In this document: piece after piece, positions 1 to 11,110 of the stretch | Position numbering within the stretch: the stretch's first letter is position 1 | Layout: every line of letters starts with the position of its first letter | From: Heterohyrax brucei | Taxonomy: Eukaryota; Chordata; Mammalia; Hyracoidea; Procaviidae | DNA: 64,000 bases | Reading direction: 5' to 3' | Assembly (NCBI GenBank): GCA_028571685.1 | Contig: CM053154.1 | Span: forward strand, 10,882,001-10,946,000 | Notes under the pieces: model-generated | Databases searched by the model: none | What the model was told of the DNA's origin: nothing | What the model saw: only the letters and a program-made list of their open reading frames with translations | Translations under genes and position numbers: made by a program

Positions 1-178
1 TTTTGTAGCTGGGGTCAACTTTAAAAGTATTCTTGTGTTTAGAAAATACTTGCCGAGACTCGCTGTGTAGCCTGGGGAAGTGTCAGCTAGGATCTGGGCA
101 CTGATCTGGCCTGTAAAGGATTTATTTCCAGGGCAGATGGAGGCTGGAAAAAGAGAGAGAGAGAATAAAGAACAAATG

Positions 179-328
179 CACTGCTGTCGAGTCGATTCCA
201 GCTCACAGTGACCCTGTAGGACCCAGCAGAACTGCCCCAGAGGGTTTCGAAGGGGCACCTGGTGGATTCGAGCTGCTAGCCTTTTGGTTTGCAGCCAGAT
301 GTTTAACCACTGTGTTACCAGGGTTTCC
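179..328 (-). mobile_element. AfroSINE, near full length, antisense
   Basis: Reads as the reverse complement of the afrotherian SINE: the 3' tail motif (gagtcgattccagctcac) comes first, then the middle box (cctggtggattcgagctgc), then the tRNA-like head complement (aaccactgtgttaccagggt). Confidence 0.9.
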
Positions 329-1189
329 ACAAGTCACAGTAGGTGTGAAAAGGTGGTGTGCCTGACTACAGGCTTCTGGAATGGCAGCAGACTGCCAACC
401 CTGGGGCATGTTCCCCTGACTTGAGGGAAACCTGTCTTCTAGCTCTCAGATGGGGGAGCTGGCTCAGTTTTGGGCCCCTTGCCCATGGTATGGTGGTTGT
501 GGGTTATTCCTGCCATGCTGTAGGGTGGTGTGATAGGACATCTAATCCCTAGCTCTGCTCTGATGCTCTTCTCCAGAGAGTTCTGTGGGGTGTAACTGTG
601 CCTCCCAGATAACTAGCAAGCACTGTCAACTTTTTGGGGTGAATGAATAGGGTGTGATTTTTTGTAAGCTGCAGGCCTCTCTCCGTACTACGTTTGACCC
701 AAAAAGTGTCATTTAAGAGGAGTCCCCCAAGCTCCTTGGACATTTAGTTCCTTTCAAGAACATTCCAGAAAACCTCCCTTTGGTGACTTTCTTAGACATG
801 ATGTTCTTTCAAAAGGGAATGCTGCTCTGAAGTCAGAAAAGTAAGTCGAGATTCCCAGGAAGTGCAAAGGGACACCCTGGAGGCATGTTGTGCTGTGTTA
901 AGCTGTTGCAACCCAGGAGCAGGACCCCAGGCCCAGCTGGCCCTGCTAAGCTGGGAGCAGGAGACCCCATTGAGGTGAGGCAGGCTTCTCTTTGATGCAC
1001 CCCCTGCATTTTAGGATATACAGAGGCCTTCCCAGGCAGCTTCTCACTTTGTCTTTTTGGTAGCCTTGTCCAGGAGCAGACAGTTCTAGAGGACGGTCCC
1101 TGTCTTATAAATGAGCACTCTGAGGCCTATTTAACACAGTTTATTTCTGTGACAGAAATAAAAAGCAAAACAAGTGAACACGAGAACCA

Positions 1190-1387
1190 AATAACCCCCA
1201 AACTAGTTGCTATTGAGTCGTTTCCAACTTTGGACAACCTCATCTGTGTTCATATAGATCTGTATGTGCTTGGCTGTAATCTCCGCAGAAGCAGATTGCC
1301 AGCTCTTTCTTCTGTGGCACTGCTGGGTGGACTTGAACTGCCAACTGTAGGTTAGCAGTCTAGAGCAAACTGTGCCACCCAGGGACC
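1190..1387 (-). mobile_element. AfroSINE, long subtype, antisense
   Basis: Tail at 1205-1235 (gagtcgtttccaac), then the extra internal segment ending in a B-box-like motif, then a head complement ending gtgccacccagggacc. The internal segment marks the roughly 200-bp subtype seen also at 6092, 27576 and 56156. Confidence 0.8.
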
Positions 1388-1682
1388 TTTCTGTGGCAGA
1401 ACCAGGTCTTCTGCTCTTGCCCTTGGAGACTACGTCTAAATTTCTCTTGATGTGGTCCTCAGCCAGGACCATCTCATCACCTGGGAGTTGGTGGGGAATA
1501 CAGAATTGCTGCCCTACCCAAAGCTAGCTGACCTAGAATCTTCAGCGATGAGCGCCAGGATGTTGTATTTTAACAGTCTCTGATAGTTAAGTCTGAGAAG
1601 CACAGTGCTCCATCCCGACCCTCGGGAAGCCCTTAGTTGGCCGGTGTAGATGGGGGAAGCTGACTGTACCTGGCTGTGAGTG

Positions 1683-1702
1683 TGCTAGATGGATGGATGG
1701 AT
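1683..1702. repeat. short (ATGG)n microsatellite
   Basis: Three to four head-to-tail atgg units (gatggatggatggataaa). Too short to be notable. Confidence 0.6.
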
Positions 1703-1719
1703 AAAGGCTCTGGTGCCCT

Positions 1720-2060
1720 GGAGCTGAGAGTGGTGCAGACTATCTCAGTGGGCATCAGAATTTCACAGAGGAGATGATGTCTGAGCTGGGCTTTGAAGAC
1801 TGAATAGGAGCCTGCCAGGCAGAGTCATGGGGCAGGGAATTACAGGCAGAGGAAACAGTGCCTGCATGCCACAGGGGAGCCTAGGGCTGAAGGTGAAGAG
1901 TGGAGAGAGGCCTGGAACCTGGAGGTATGGGTGATAGCCTTTGGGCTTTACAGTGTTAGAAGAATGGAGTCGTCTGAGTCATTTTCTTTGAAAACTGGAG
2001 GCCAGATGTGCTTTCTAGAACATCATTATGGTGGCCCATGGTGGACACATTGGGGGAGGG
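1720..2060. mobile_element. L2-like LINE relic (tentative)
   Basis: Contains the eroded wording typical of old mammalian L2 3' regions (gaggagatgatgtctgagctg, then gcaggcagaggaaacagtgcc). Very diverged; class is a guess by eye. Confidence 0.4.
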
Positions 2061-2579
2061 CGTGGGTGATAGGCTAGGGCACAGGTTCTTTGGAGAGAGG
2101 AGGAGGGTGGCCTGGAGTGGACCTGGAGGAGAGATCTTCCTGCCTTCTTTGAGAGGTGGGGTTAAGAGGAGAGGGATGTTGGGTAAGGGCCAAGAGAGAG
2201 AAGAGGGGCCTCAGAGCTGACTGGAAGCTCGGGGTGCTGTTATGGGGCTGTTCCCTTCAGTGGGGGCCAGGGAGGAGGGAGCAGGTTGAAGCTTACCTGT
2301 TTGCTTGGGTGGCACCTCTGTAGATGGCCAGGTGAGCTGTTCCCTCAGGCAGGTAGGAATGAGCACCCGCAACCGGGCCCTGAGTGCGCACCACAGGCAG
2401 ACGTGCAGCGGGTGGGGAGAGCCATGGAGTGGAGATCAGGATGGAGGGAAAGAACCAGAAGGGCATGTCTCTGGATTCAGGAAGCGTGAAGGAAAGGGTT
2501 CTTAAAAGGTCGGGAAGACTCCCACAACGTATTCCAGTTCTTAAGAAGCACCCCGGTATCTCTGTAAGGGGATGCTTCT

Positions 2580-2642
2580 CTAATGTACACATACAGCCAG
2601 GTGTGCATTTGTGCACACACATACACTTACACACCCACACAT
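2580..2642. repeat. imperfect CA-rich tract
   Basis: Interrupted cacaca/tacaca runs, with a purine-pyrimidine bias. No other feature seen in it. Confidence 0.5.
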
Positions 2643-2865
2643 CCAGCAATGGAAAGTAGGACAATACTGCAGATAAACACTAAGCTGTGTGTTAGGGGTT
2701 CCAGGACTAGAATGGAAGGTCATCCCCTCACTCTTAGAACATCCACCCTTTCCTCCCACATTGAAGAGATCCCTGGTCAAGTGACATTTTCTTTCGTCGT
2801 GCCTGTGCTTACTGTAGTCCGGCAGTGACAGTTTCAGCCTGAAGCCTTTCTCCCGGCTGGTATAG

Positions 2866-3052
2866 TTGGAGTCCTTACTAAGTGTCAGGTGTAACACACC
2901 CTGCTGCCTGTGGGCTGCCTCACGATTACTGTCCCTGGTTTGCAGGTGGAGAAACGAAGGCTCGTGAAAGCCGACACGTGACTTGTCCAAAGTGGCAGAG
3001 CTGGGACTGGGGTCTGCTCAAAGGCTGAGTTTTCAACACTTCCTGTCTCCCC
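2866..3052 (-). mobile_element. MIR relic, antisense
   Basis: Shows the MIR complement order: the tail-side start (ccttactaagtgtcaggtg), then the core (caggtggagaaacgaaggctc), then cagagctgggactggggtct. Diverged, as expected for an old mammalian SINE. Confidence 0.7.
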
Positions 3053-3935
3053 TCTTCTGTAGAGCCGGCAGGGTGGAATCAGGAATGAGATGTTAGTCAT
3101 AAATGCACAAGAAAGTTAAGGGAAGTGAAGGGTTGGGGTCTTGTCTGTGAATTGACATGTGTCATATGGTGAGAAAGACAGTTTGCCACTTTCTAAAGTG
3201 AAGAGGGCTTCTTGGAGCCTCGTTCTGTAATCAGGACTTGAGACAAATGCTTTTTTCGGGAGGAGATAAGGTTTTTAAAACCAGACTTGACATGTGCTCA
3301 TTTTAGAAGGCAATGCACGTGTAAGGCCGCTGTTGACCTTAAAGGTCATGTTGATGAAGTTGGTCAAGGAGGCTTCCTCCCATCACCCTTCCTGCTTAAG
3401 AAGGTACAGAGGATACGCAACCTAGTTCCTTCCTGCTGAGTAAGAGAGACATTTCCTGGTGGTCTTGGACAACATGGTCAGCTTTTTGATGATGTAGTTG
3501 TCCCTAAAACATAATGAGAGACCTTGAAGATGTTGGGAAGTGCCAGCTTCCCCAGACACGTGTGGCAGGTGTGTTTCTGGAAGGCAGAGACTCAGGGCCT
3601 CAAGATGACTTGGGTGTGCCATGTCAGGCATAAACGGACATGGGTTGTGTACATGGTTGTGTACATAGACTCATTGTACACCCAAACTGGGGAGGACAGG
3701 GTACTTTGATGTAACATGTAGTTACCTATGATTCTACTTCCTGGGTGCTGTATAATCTGTCTCCTTGGGAAATACCTTTCAGACAGAGGGCTCAGATTTG
3801 AAGTTCATGCTTTAGCAAAGTGGCCTTTATTTAGAGTTTTTATGCACGCAGCACTGATCGAGTTCCTGTGTCTTAGTTGTCTGGAGAACATTAAGAGTTT
3901 GAGGTAAGCATTATGACGAGAGTTGTCTGTTGGTG

Positions 3936-4103
3936 GCAGACGTGGTTACGCACTCAGTCACTAGCTGCAAGGTCAATGGTTTGAAGTCACCCGGAGGTGC
4001 CGCAGAAGGCAGGCCACGTGATCAGCTCCCATAGCCTTGAAAACCCTGTGGGTCAGATCTCCTGTGACACAAGGGATCACCATGACTTAGAATAGACTTG
4101 TTG
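3936..4103 (+). mobile_element. AfroSINE, long subtype, sense, diverged
   Basis: Head tggcagacgtggttacgcac, B-box-like caatggtttgaagtcaccc, internal segment around 4000-4060, then the tail with gggatcaccatgacttagaa. Confidence 0.7.
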
Positions 4104-4117
4104 GCCAGAGGGACACT

Positions 4118-4736
4118 ATTTTAATCACCTGGTACTGCTCTAACAGAAAATACCACAAGTGTATGGCTTCATGAAGAGCAACTTTTATGGTCAGTCTGGT
4201 AGGCCACAAATTCGTTTGCAAGTTATAGGTCCGTTCAGTGAGACATTTTCACAGTCTGGTGGGCTGAATCCAAGTTCAGGGAGAGCATCTCAGCACAGGA
4301 ACCCCACTCCAAAGGATGTGCTCTGCTCTCAGTGCTGCCTTCTTGGTGGTGTGAGGTTCCCAGCTTCCTCTGCTCACTTCTCTCCCTTGGAAACCCTGAT
4401 GGCGTAGTGGGTTAAGTGCTACGTCTGGCTAGCCAAATGGTCGGCAGTTGAAATCCACCAGGTGCTCCTTGGGAGCTCGGGGGCAGTTCTCTGACCTGTA
4501 GGATCGCTATAAGTTGGACCTAACTTGACGGCAGTGGGTTTTTTGCTCTCCCTTCTATCCCAAAAGCTGGTCACTTGAGTCGTGCCTCACCAGCATACCT
4601 GCTGCCCATTCTCTGTAACCAGTATCACACAGGCAGGACTCACAGCACAGGGGAGGAATCGCATAATACCGGGACATGTAGCCTGCTCAAATCAATACAT
4701 ACATTTTTGAGTAGGGGCACAGTGCAATCCATGACA
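4118..4736 (-). mobile_element. MaLR/ERVL-type LTR, antisense, split by an AfroSINE
   Basis: Starts with an LTR 3'-end complement (ctggtactgctctaacagaa) and ends with the LTR 5'-end complement (gcaatccatgacag). The internal order matches the antisense LTRs at 45229-45712 and 32736-33242, including a gatgtgctctgctctcagtg-like box. Solo LTR; no viral genes are attached. An AfroSINE interrupts it. Confidence 0.75.
4389..4540 (+). mobile_element. AfroSINE, sense, with target-site duplication
   Basis: Head ggaaaccctgatggcgtagt, B-box-like segment, and tail around gatcgctataagttggacc. The direct repeat ctctccctt flanks it on both sides, so its insertion into the LTR at 4118-4736 is clear. Confidence 0.92.
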
Positions 4737-4819
4737 GACACCTTTGCTTTCTCCTCTCTTGTGGAGAATGTTGCAATCAACTATGTAGTATCCGGATTGA
4801 AAGGGACTCTTGACGACAC

Positions 4820-5018
4820 CAAAAACCAAAATAAAAACCAAAATGAAATAAATCCATTGTCGTCTAGTCAGTTCCGACTCATAGTGACCCATAGTGACCC
4901 AATTCCTAAAGTAGAACTGCCCTGTAGGGCTTCCAAGGAGCACCTGGTATTTTCCAGCTGCTGGCCTTTCGGTCAGCAGATGTAGGTAGCTCTTAACCAC
5001 TATGCCACCAGGGTTCCC
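4820..5018 (-). mobile_element. AfroSINE, antisense, with target-site duplication
   Basis: A-rich complement (caaaaaccaaaataaaaacc) first, then the tail, middle box and head complement ending caccagggttccc. The flanking repeats ttgacgaca and ttgatgaca differ at one base. The tail region carries a local 10-bp duplication (catagtgacc twice). Confidence 0.92.
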
Positions 5019-6091
5019 ATTGATGACATGGACTGAGTATTTTCACTTTTGGTTCCAGGATCGTGTGATAAGGGTGATTAACTCTTGAGTGAGTCTAAGG
5101 TACTGTCCCATCCGTACAGGTTTATTTTCTCACCAGAAACAGCATGGTTTCCTTTCAAACTCAGAGAGTTGTTGTCAGAGTTTCTCAAAGACAAACCTAA
5201 ATCATACGAGGAAGGTACCTAAATAGATAATATTTAATGATCGCCATACTTGGACTATTAGCCATCGTCTTGTTAGATTGTAAGGAGTGTGAGATTGTCT
5301 AGAGTTTCCGGAACAGTCGAAGTTCTGTGATCGAGGTAGCGATTAATGGCTGTTCATGGTACCAGTGGTACTAGCAAGGAGTGCTAAGGTCCTAACGTGT
5401 CTCCAAGACACCCCGACAAACACTGGGAGAGAGAAAACGGCAGCCTTTCAGCCTGTTTACAGCTTTATTTTCTATTGGTTTGACTTCTTTTGTCCCTTGT
5501 GTGTGCTGACAGTCCTTCTTAAGGTAGAGGACTTTCATCTTTGTGTTCCATGGAGTATTGGAGTGTTGGTCCCACCTGCCCTCCCTCCCCTTAAAAACAG
5601 GTAGTGCCTATGCCTTATAAGGCCATCGTTGGGTGTCAGGATTTTTGTCTTCCTACAAGTCAGCTCTTGTAAGGGGAAGCTGTGCAGGCCTTTGAGGATG
5701 TGAGAGCCGGAACAGCCGGCCCCGGCTGATGCTGGCCTCGGTGTGTGCGTGCCTGCCCTCGGGGTAGGGCAGATGTGGCGGGGCTTCACGTAGGAGCCTG
5801 CTGCCTTTGTATCTTCGGGCTAGTGAGGTCTGATGCCAGCCAGAATGAGAGAGGGCCTGACCCAACCCAGCCCTTGTGTTGCCACCCACCCACATGGGGG
5901 CCCTCTAGAAAGCTGTGCTGGAGATGCCAGGGCTCAGCGTTCAGGCTCCTGCCATTTGAGGAGAAAAACATCCTTCAGAAGTACTGTGTGTGTGGAGGGC
6001 TGCACATTGTGTTCCTCTGGACACATCTCGGATATTGGCCAGTTCACACTTCTCACCAGGACTCTGGAGCAGCTGCTGTGAAATGATCAGA

Positions 6092-6303
6092 CAAAAACCC
6101 AGTGGTTATCAAGTCAGTTCTGACTCATGGCAGCCCTGTGAGTGTCAGAGCAGAGCTGCGCTTCACGAGTTTCCCGTGGCTGGCTGGTTTTCCAAAAACC
6201 GACCACCAGACCTTTCTTCCGAGGCGCTTGTGGGTGGGCTCCCATCATCATCCTTTTGGTTAGCAGCGGACCATGTAAACCATTGATACCACCCAGGGGC
6301 TCC
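6092..6303 (-). mobile_element. AfroSINE, long subtype, antisense
   Basis: Tail complement (atcaagtcagttctgactca), extra internal segment (ggctggttttccaaaaaccg), and head complement ending accacccaggggctcc. Confidence 0.88.
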
Positions 6304-6491
6304 GAGTGGCTGCCACACTGAGGAGGAGGATAGGCAGAGGTCATCTGGAGTGGACAGGAGCAGCCCTCACTTCTTGGTCAAGTGTCTCAGCTCTGTGACT
6401 CTGCAGGGACACTTGCAGCTCCACTCCATGTGCCTGTTCTGTTGAGGCCCTTGGCAGTCCCGCGTGAGTGACGTTTCTTTCACTCCTCTTA

Positions 6492-6605
6492 AGGTGTCCT
6501 GGTGGTGCCGTGGTTAAAGACTCCCACCGGCCACTGCGGGGCAGTTCTCCTGTGTCCAGTAGGGTCGCCATGAGTTGGAATAGCCTAGAACTGGATGGCC
6601 AAGGC
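6492..6605 (+). mobile_element. AfroSINE, sense, internally deleted
   Basis: The head (tcctggtggtgccgtggtta) is joined directly to the tail half (ggggcagttctcctgtgtcc, then agggtcgccatgagttgg). The B-box-side segment is missing, giving about 114 bp instead of about 155. Confidence 0.8.
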
Positions 6606-6719
6606 TCCCCGCCACCAACTCTGACCACAGATGCTTGTGTCATGGTTCCCAGGATCCCAGAGCTGTGCCTGGGGGTTCAGGCACGTCGCTGCAGCTCACA
6701 GCCACCTCGCAGCACTGCC

Positions 6720-6835
6720 TGCTCTCTCCTGTCATCTCCAGTCCCCTCACCCTGCCATCTCACTCCTCTCCCCTTCTTCTTTCCTTTCCCTCCACTCTCC
6801 CCTCCTTCCCACGGCCCCCTCCCTCTCTCCAGAGG
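6720..6835. repeat. polypyrimidine tract
   Basis: About 115 bases made almost only of C and T on the + strand, with few purines. Low complexity; potential triplex-forming DNA, but not a perfect mirror repeat. Confidence 0.75.
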
Positions 6836-7673
6836 CATCTATATGCTTAGAGATTTCTTTCTCCCTATCTTTGCCTTTTCCAAAGGACTCTGCGTAGGGG
6901 TCAGACACCCCGACTTTCTGAGAAGGAGAAGTCCGACTGAGCTGCCTTGTGTGGGTGACCCTTGTGTTCTTGAAACTGCAGTTCTCTCTTCTAAGCTGTG
7001 ATAATCTTGACATTTGAAAAGACTGTCCCAGGGAAGCCACAGAAAGGACCTCATTTGCCAAATGTGTTGTCCTGGCTGTCCCATCGGCATCAGTGACTCT
7101 GGTCTTCTCAACCAGTGTGCAAAAAATCCGTCGTCTGTTCCCCGTGAAGCGGTTGGGTGGGACAAGATTTGAGTTTCCCATCTGTTCTGTTTGTGTTTGG
7201 GCCTCATTTCAAAAACCACACTGGAAAGGTTTATAGGCAAACATTATAAAAAGTGACAGCCTGAAGTGCTGCTATATTGCGGGATTGGCAGAGGCCGGCA
7301 TTACGTGAAATAGCTGACGGTTTCAGCTCGCCTCAATTTCATGTCTCACGACAGTGGCATTGGTGAGGAATTCAGCTGGACACCGTCACACCAGCAATCT
7401 CTTCTTCCAACTGGAGGCAGCCAACCCCTGCCCCTAGGGCTACTTTTGCGTGCAGGGAACTTGCCTCTTTGTTTATGTACAGAGGTAGACTCATTATGCA
7501 GCTGGTGGTTAGGGACACCCTTGTAAGGTTGCTCTGACAGGTCATGACCTCTGCCTCATCTACTGAGAGACTCAGGCGGCTCCTGCCTCAGTTTCCTTCT
7601 TTCCCAGTTGGAGGTGCCTTCCTTCTGAATACCTCTCAGCACCCAAGATCTGCTGGAGGGCAGAGATTATACG

Positions 7674-7992
7674 GAGACTACTGAGCAGATAGTAGAATTC
7701 TCCACTTCCATGCAGGAGACCTGGGTTTGATTCCCAGCCCTGTGTACTTCAGGTGTAGCTCCTGCTTGTCTGTCTGCGGAGACTGGCGTGTTGCTGTGAT
7801 GCTGAGCAGACTAGTAGAGCTGCTGGGCTGTAACAGACTAGGAAGAAAGACCTGGCGGTCTCTTTCTGAAAAGTCAACCATTGAAAACCCTGTGGATCAC
7901 AGCTTTTGAGTCTACGTCTGACCAGAGGGATGATGCGGGACCGGGCAGTGTTTTTTTTCCCCTTGTGCCTGGTGTCACCATGGGGGAGGGCA
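7674..7992 (+). mobile_element. SINE with tRNA-Gly-like head, sense
   Basis: Positions 7690-7752 resemble tRNA-Gly(GCC): the strings agtagaattctcc and cctgggtttgattcccagcc match its D-arm/anticodon and T-arm regions. The body then shares gaagaaagacctggcggtct with long AfroSINEs and ends in an RTE-like tail (gccgtgtcaccatgggg-type wording near 7970-7990). It is not a functional tRNA: the 5' acceptor arm is eroded. A sister copy lies at 43521-43880. Confidence 0.8.
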
Positions 7993-8179
7993 GGTATGTT
8001 ATAGCTGGCCGCAGACCACAAGAAAGGGAGCAATTGCTGTGGCATTTGTCCCATTCACATCTTGGTTAGAGTACTCTAATCAAGAGTAGTCTGCTCTATG
8101 ATAACTTTGATGCTGTCTCTTCTCAGGTGTTTGAAGCTTCTGGGAGAAAGTTAAATTGATGGCTCTAAACATCTGCCCA

Positions 8180-8333
8180 AGGAACTCTAGTAACGCAGCA
8201 GTTAAGCCCTCAGCTGGTAACTGGAAGGTCAGCCATTTGAACCCACCAGCGTCTGTCAGGTTTATAGGCTGGGAAGCGCTGTGGGTAGCTAGCTCTGAGC
8301 AGCTGTGAGTCAGAACTGACTCGGAGGTGAGAA
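8180..8333 (+). mobile_element. AfroSINE, sense, diverged
   Basis: Head-like aacgcagcagttaagccctc, B-box-like gccatttgaacccaccag, tail gctgtgagtcagaactgac. Directly abuts a second sense copy. Confidence 0.7.
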
Positions 8334-8337
8334 GGTT

Positions 8338-8482
8338 TTGGAAAGTGTGGTGGTGGAGTGGTTAAGAGCTGGGGTTGCTAACCAGAAGGCTGGCAGTGTG
8401 ACTCCTTGGAAACCCCAAGAGGCAGTTCTGCTGTCTTACAGGGTTGCTGTGAGTCAGAATCAACTCAACGGTGATGGTAGCT
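8338..8482 (+). mobile_element. AfroSINE, sense, second of a tandem pair
   Basis: Head tggtggtggagtggttaaga, then gctaaccagaaggctggcag, a middle shortened by a few bases, and the tail gggttgctgtgagtcagaat. Confidence 0.85.
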
Positions 8483-9545
8483 GTCTACATGGCAGGGCTG
8501 TCCATGGGGACTGTGCGACCACAGTGGATCGAGACAAGTGTGTCTAGTCCTCCCAGAAGGTCAACTCATCACCTTGTTTGTTTAGCACCTGTGGGTTACA
8601 GCGGCAAACTTTCCAACACTGGTGTGCATTTGCTGCAGCTGTCTTGCTGGTTTTAGAATTTTAGTTGGTATTAGGAAAAATAGGTGGAAACGTTGTTTTG
8701 CCTGTGGAAGCTGTGGAATTTGGTATGGAGCAGAGCAACTTCTGGAACCTTCCCCCCTGTGCATTTCAGAAAGAAGAGACCAGGAAAGTGTTGTTGGGCT
8801 GTGCACCCCGTGTGGATCTTCCCCCTTCTGCAGAGGGAAGGTTAAACGTCTGCCTCGCACCAGACAAACATCCAGGAAATGTTACTATTACTATAAAAGG
8901 TGTTGTTTGAATTTCCCAAGGAACACTTTGCCCTGTGTCAACTGTCATATTTTACAGACCAAGCAGTGCAGCGTGGGGCAGCCCAGAAGGAGGGACTGGC
9001 CTGTGTCAGTGGGGATGATCAAAGGGAAGAAGCTGCGGTGAAGATCGCAGATGCAGCCTCGGTCATGTCAGGGATGCGGAAATCGTCTGGGCTTCCGAGA
9101 GAACAGTGTGAAATAAATACAGGCCGGGGAGATGTGCGCACAGGCCTGAGCAGTGGACGGCGCAGGGTGCGGGCAGTGAGGTGCTGGTGTGTTCAGACAC
9201 TAGAGAGATACTAGAGCCCCGTAGGAAACCAATTGGCAGGAGCTGGGGGCCCCCTCTCAAGCCACCTGCTTGGATTTCAAGCCGAGCACCTGTGTTCGTG
9301 GCACTCTGGCCTGCGACCTCGCTGATGGGCTCCTTGTCAGCAGGGATCCCCAGGCTGGGCCACTGGAGCTGCTGGGTGGCATGGGAAGCTGTGGGTTTGG
9401 CATTCTACCTACCGTGTGCCCCTGCCACCTGCCTCCTAACTCTCACGTCCATCTCTTAGTGATGTTGCTTCTCCCTGGCCTCTTCCTGTCTTGTGCTTAA
9501 GAAAACTGTTTTGTTAATATGTTACAAATGTTTATTGAACTGTTA

Positions 9546-9752
9546 AACCAAACCGTACCCACTTCCAGTTGAGTTGAATCAGACTCTTAGTGACCCTACA
9601 GGATGCAGTAGAACGGCCCCATAGGGTTTTAAAGGCTGTAAATCTTTACTGAAGCTGACTGCTACACCTTTTTCCCATGGAGTGGCTGGTAGGCTTGAAC
9701 ACCGACCTTTCGGTTAGCAGCGGAATGGCTAATCACTGGGCTACCTGGGTTC
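9546..9752 (-). mobile_element. AfroSINE, long subtype, antisense, with target-site duplication
   Basis: A-rich end complement, tail (gttgagttgaatcagactct), internal segment with gtaaatctttactgaagc, and head complement ending gctacctgggttcc. Flanks attgaactgttaa and attgaacgctaaa form a slightly decayed direct repeat. Confidence 0.9.
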
Positions 9753-10019
9753 CTATTGAACGCTAAAAGAATACAGCATCAGAACAAACAGTAAAAAACT
9801 CATGCAAAACGATTGAAATAAATTGTTGGTGAAAATAGTAAGCTTTGTCATAATACATGACAGTGTTGACTGTAGGTGAACAACTTGACAATGAAATTGA
9901 AGCAATTTGAATACAGTGATGACTAGTTTTCTCTTCTTCTTGTACTTAAACCTTTGTTTTGCTTCTTATTTGCCCTGCCTGCCTTCTCCCTGAGATGGGC
10001 TTGAAGTCTTCAGAGGATA

Positions 10020-10170
10020 ACCAAAGCCAAACCAAACCAAACTCAACTCCCGGGGATCCTAGAAGACTGTAGAACCGCCCCATGGAGTTTCCAAGGAGCA
10101 CCTGGAGAATTTGAACTGCTGATCTTTTGATTACAGATGAAGCGCTTAACCAGTATGCTACCAGGGTTTC
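10020..10170 (-). mobile_element. AfroSINE, antisense
   Basis: The A-rich complement ccaaaccaaaccaaactcaa is followed by a tail that has lost part of its sequence, then the middle box caaggagcacctggagaatt and a head complement ending ctaccagggtttc. Confidence 0.85.
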
Positions 10171-10546
10171 TCTTCTTAGAATACCCAGGGATGTTGCTGG
10201 AGTTCATCAGAAACACTGATGGACTCCCCAGGTGGGCCTTCAGGGAGATTCCATTGGGGAGAGGAGGAGAGAGAGTATGTGCTTTCTGAATTTACCGAGG
10301 CAGGAGTTACCGGTTTAAGACAATTCACTTTGTGGGTGAACATTATTACCTCATTGAGGCATTTTGGAGAGTCATTTTACTATCCTGGAAGCTTATGGGT
10401 GATGACTTTGACATGGGTTTGCTAGAAAGACAAACTGTTAATTCCATCAAATTGTGTCAACTGTCTTTTGAGATGGGGGCCCATCAGTAGCATCACTTTG
10501 CTTCCAGAGATAGGAATCTAAAGTGTTGTGAAGATACTCTGAAAAG

Positions 10547-10755
10547 ATGCTCCTGGGTGCTGCACGGGAGACCCATGTTCAGCTGTGAGCCCCCAAGGTG
10601 GAAGTTCCAGTGACCCGGAAGCATTCTGAAAGAAAGACCTGGAGATCTGCTTCTGGAAATCATCCTTGAAACTGTATGGAACACAGTTCTGCTCTGACAC
10701 ACATGGAGTCGCCCTGAGTCACTGCGAGTTGCAGTGGACCCGGTAGCACCTGGTT
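10547..10755 (+). mobile_element. AfroSINE, long subtype, sense, diverged head
   Basis: The head is weak (ctcctgggtgctgcac). The long-subtype middle is clear (gaaagacctggagatctgct, then ggaacacagttctgctctga) and so is the tail (catggagtcgccctgagtca). Confidence 0.75.
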
Positions 10756-10952
10756 TATCCTCAGAAAAGGCTGTGTTCACGATCATGGTGAGCATCTTCA
10801 TCCTGGCAGTGACAGTGACGCTGGCAGTTGTTGGCCCACCGTATTATAGTGGAAGGCCAGGTTCATGTTTATTGACTCATGGGATCATCACAAACGACAC
10901 CCTAAGCACATCCTATCATTTTCTTTATTTTTGCTCTTCATCAGATGAGGAA

Positions 10953-11110
10953 CTCGTTGCTGTTGAGTTGAGTTGATTCTCACTCACGGTGACCCTATAG
11001 GGCAGAGAAGAATTGCTCCCTGGAGTTTCTAAGGGGCATCTGCCGGATTTGAACTGCTGACATTTTGGTTAGCAACTCTAGCACTTAGCCACTCCGTTGC
11101 CAGGGCTTCC
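10953..11110 (-). mobile_element. AfroSINE, antisense
   Basis: Tail gttgagttgattctcactca, middle aaggggcatctgccggattt, head complement ccactccgttgccagggctt. Confidence 0.88.

Noticed and set aside
6468-7001. 177-codon open frame on the plus strand
   Set aside because: Runs through an AfroSINE and the polypyrimidine tract; composition (Ser/Pro/Leu) is that of CT-rich DNA and no domain is seen.
7690-7760. Possible tRNA-Gly gene
   Set aside because: The acceptor stem is eroded and the sequence continues into a SINE body; the same holds for 43533-43600. These are SINE heads.
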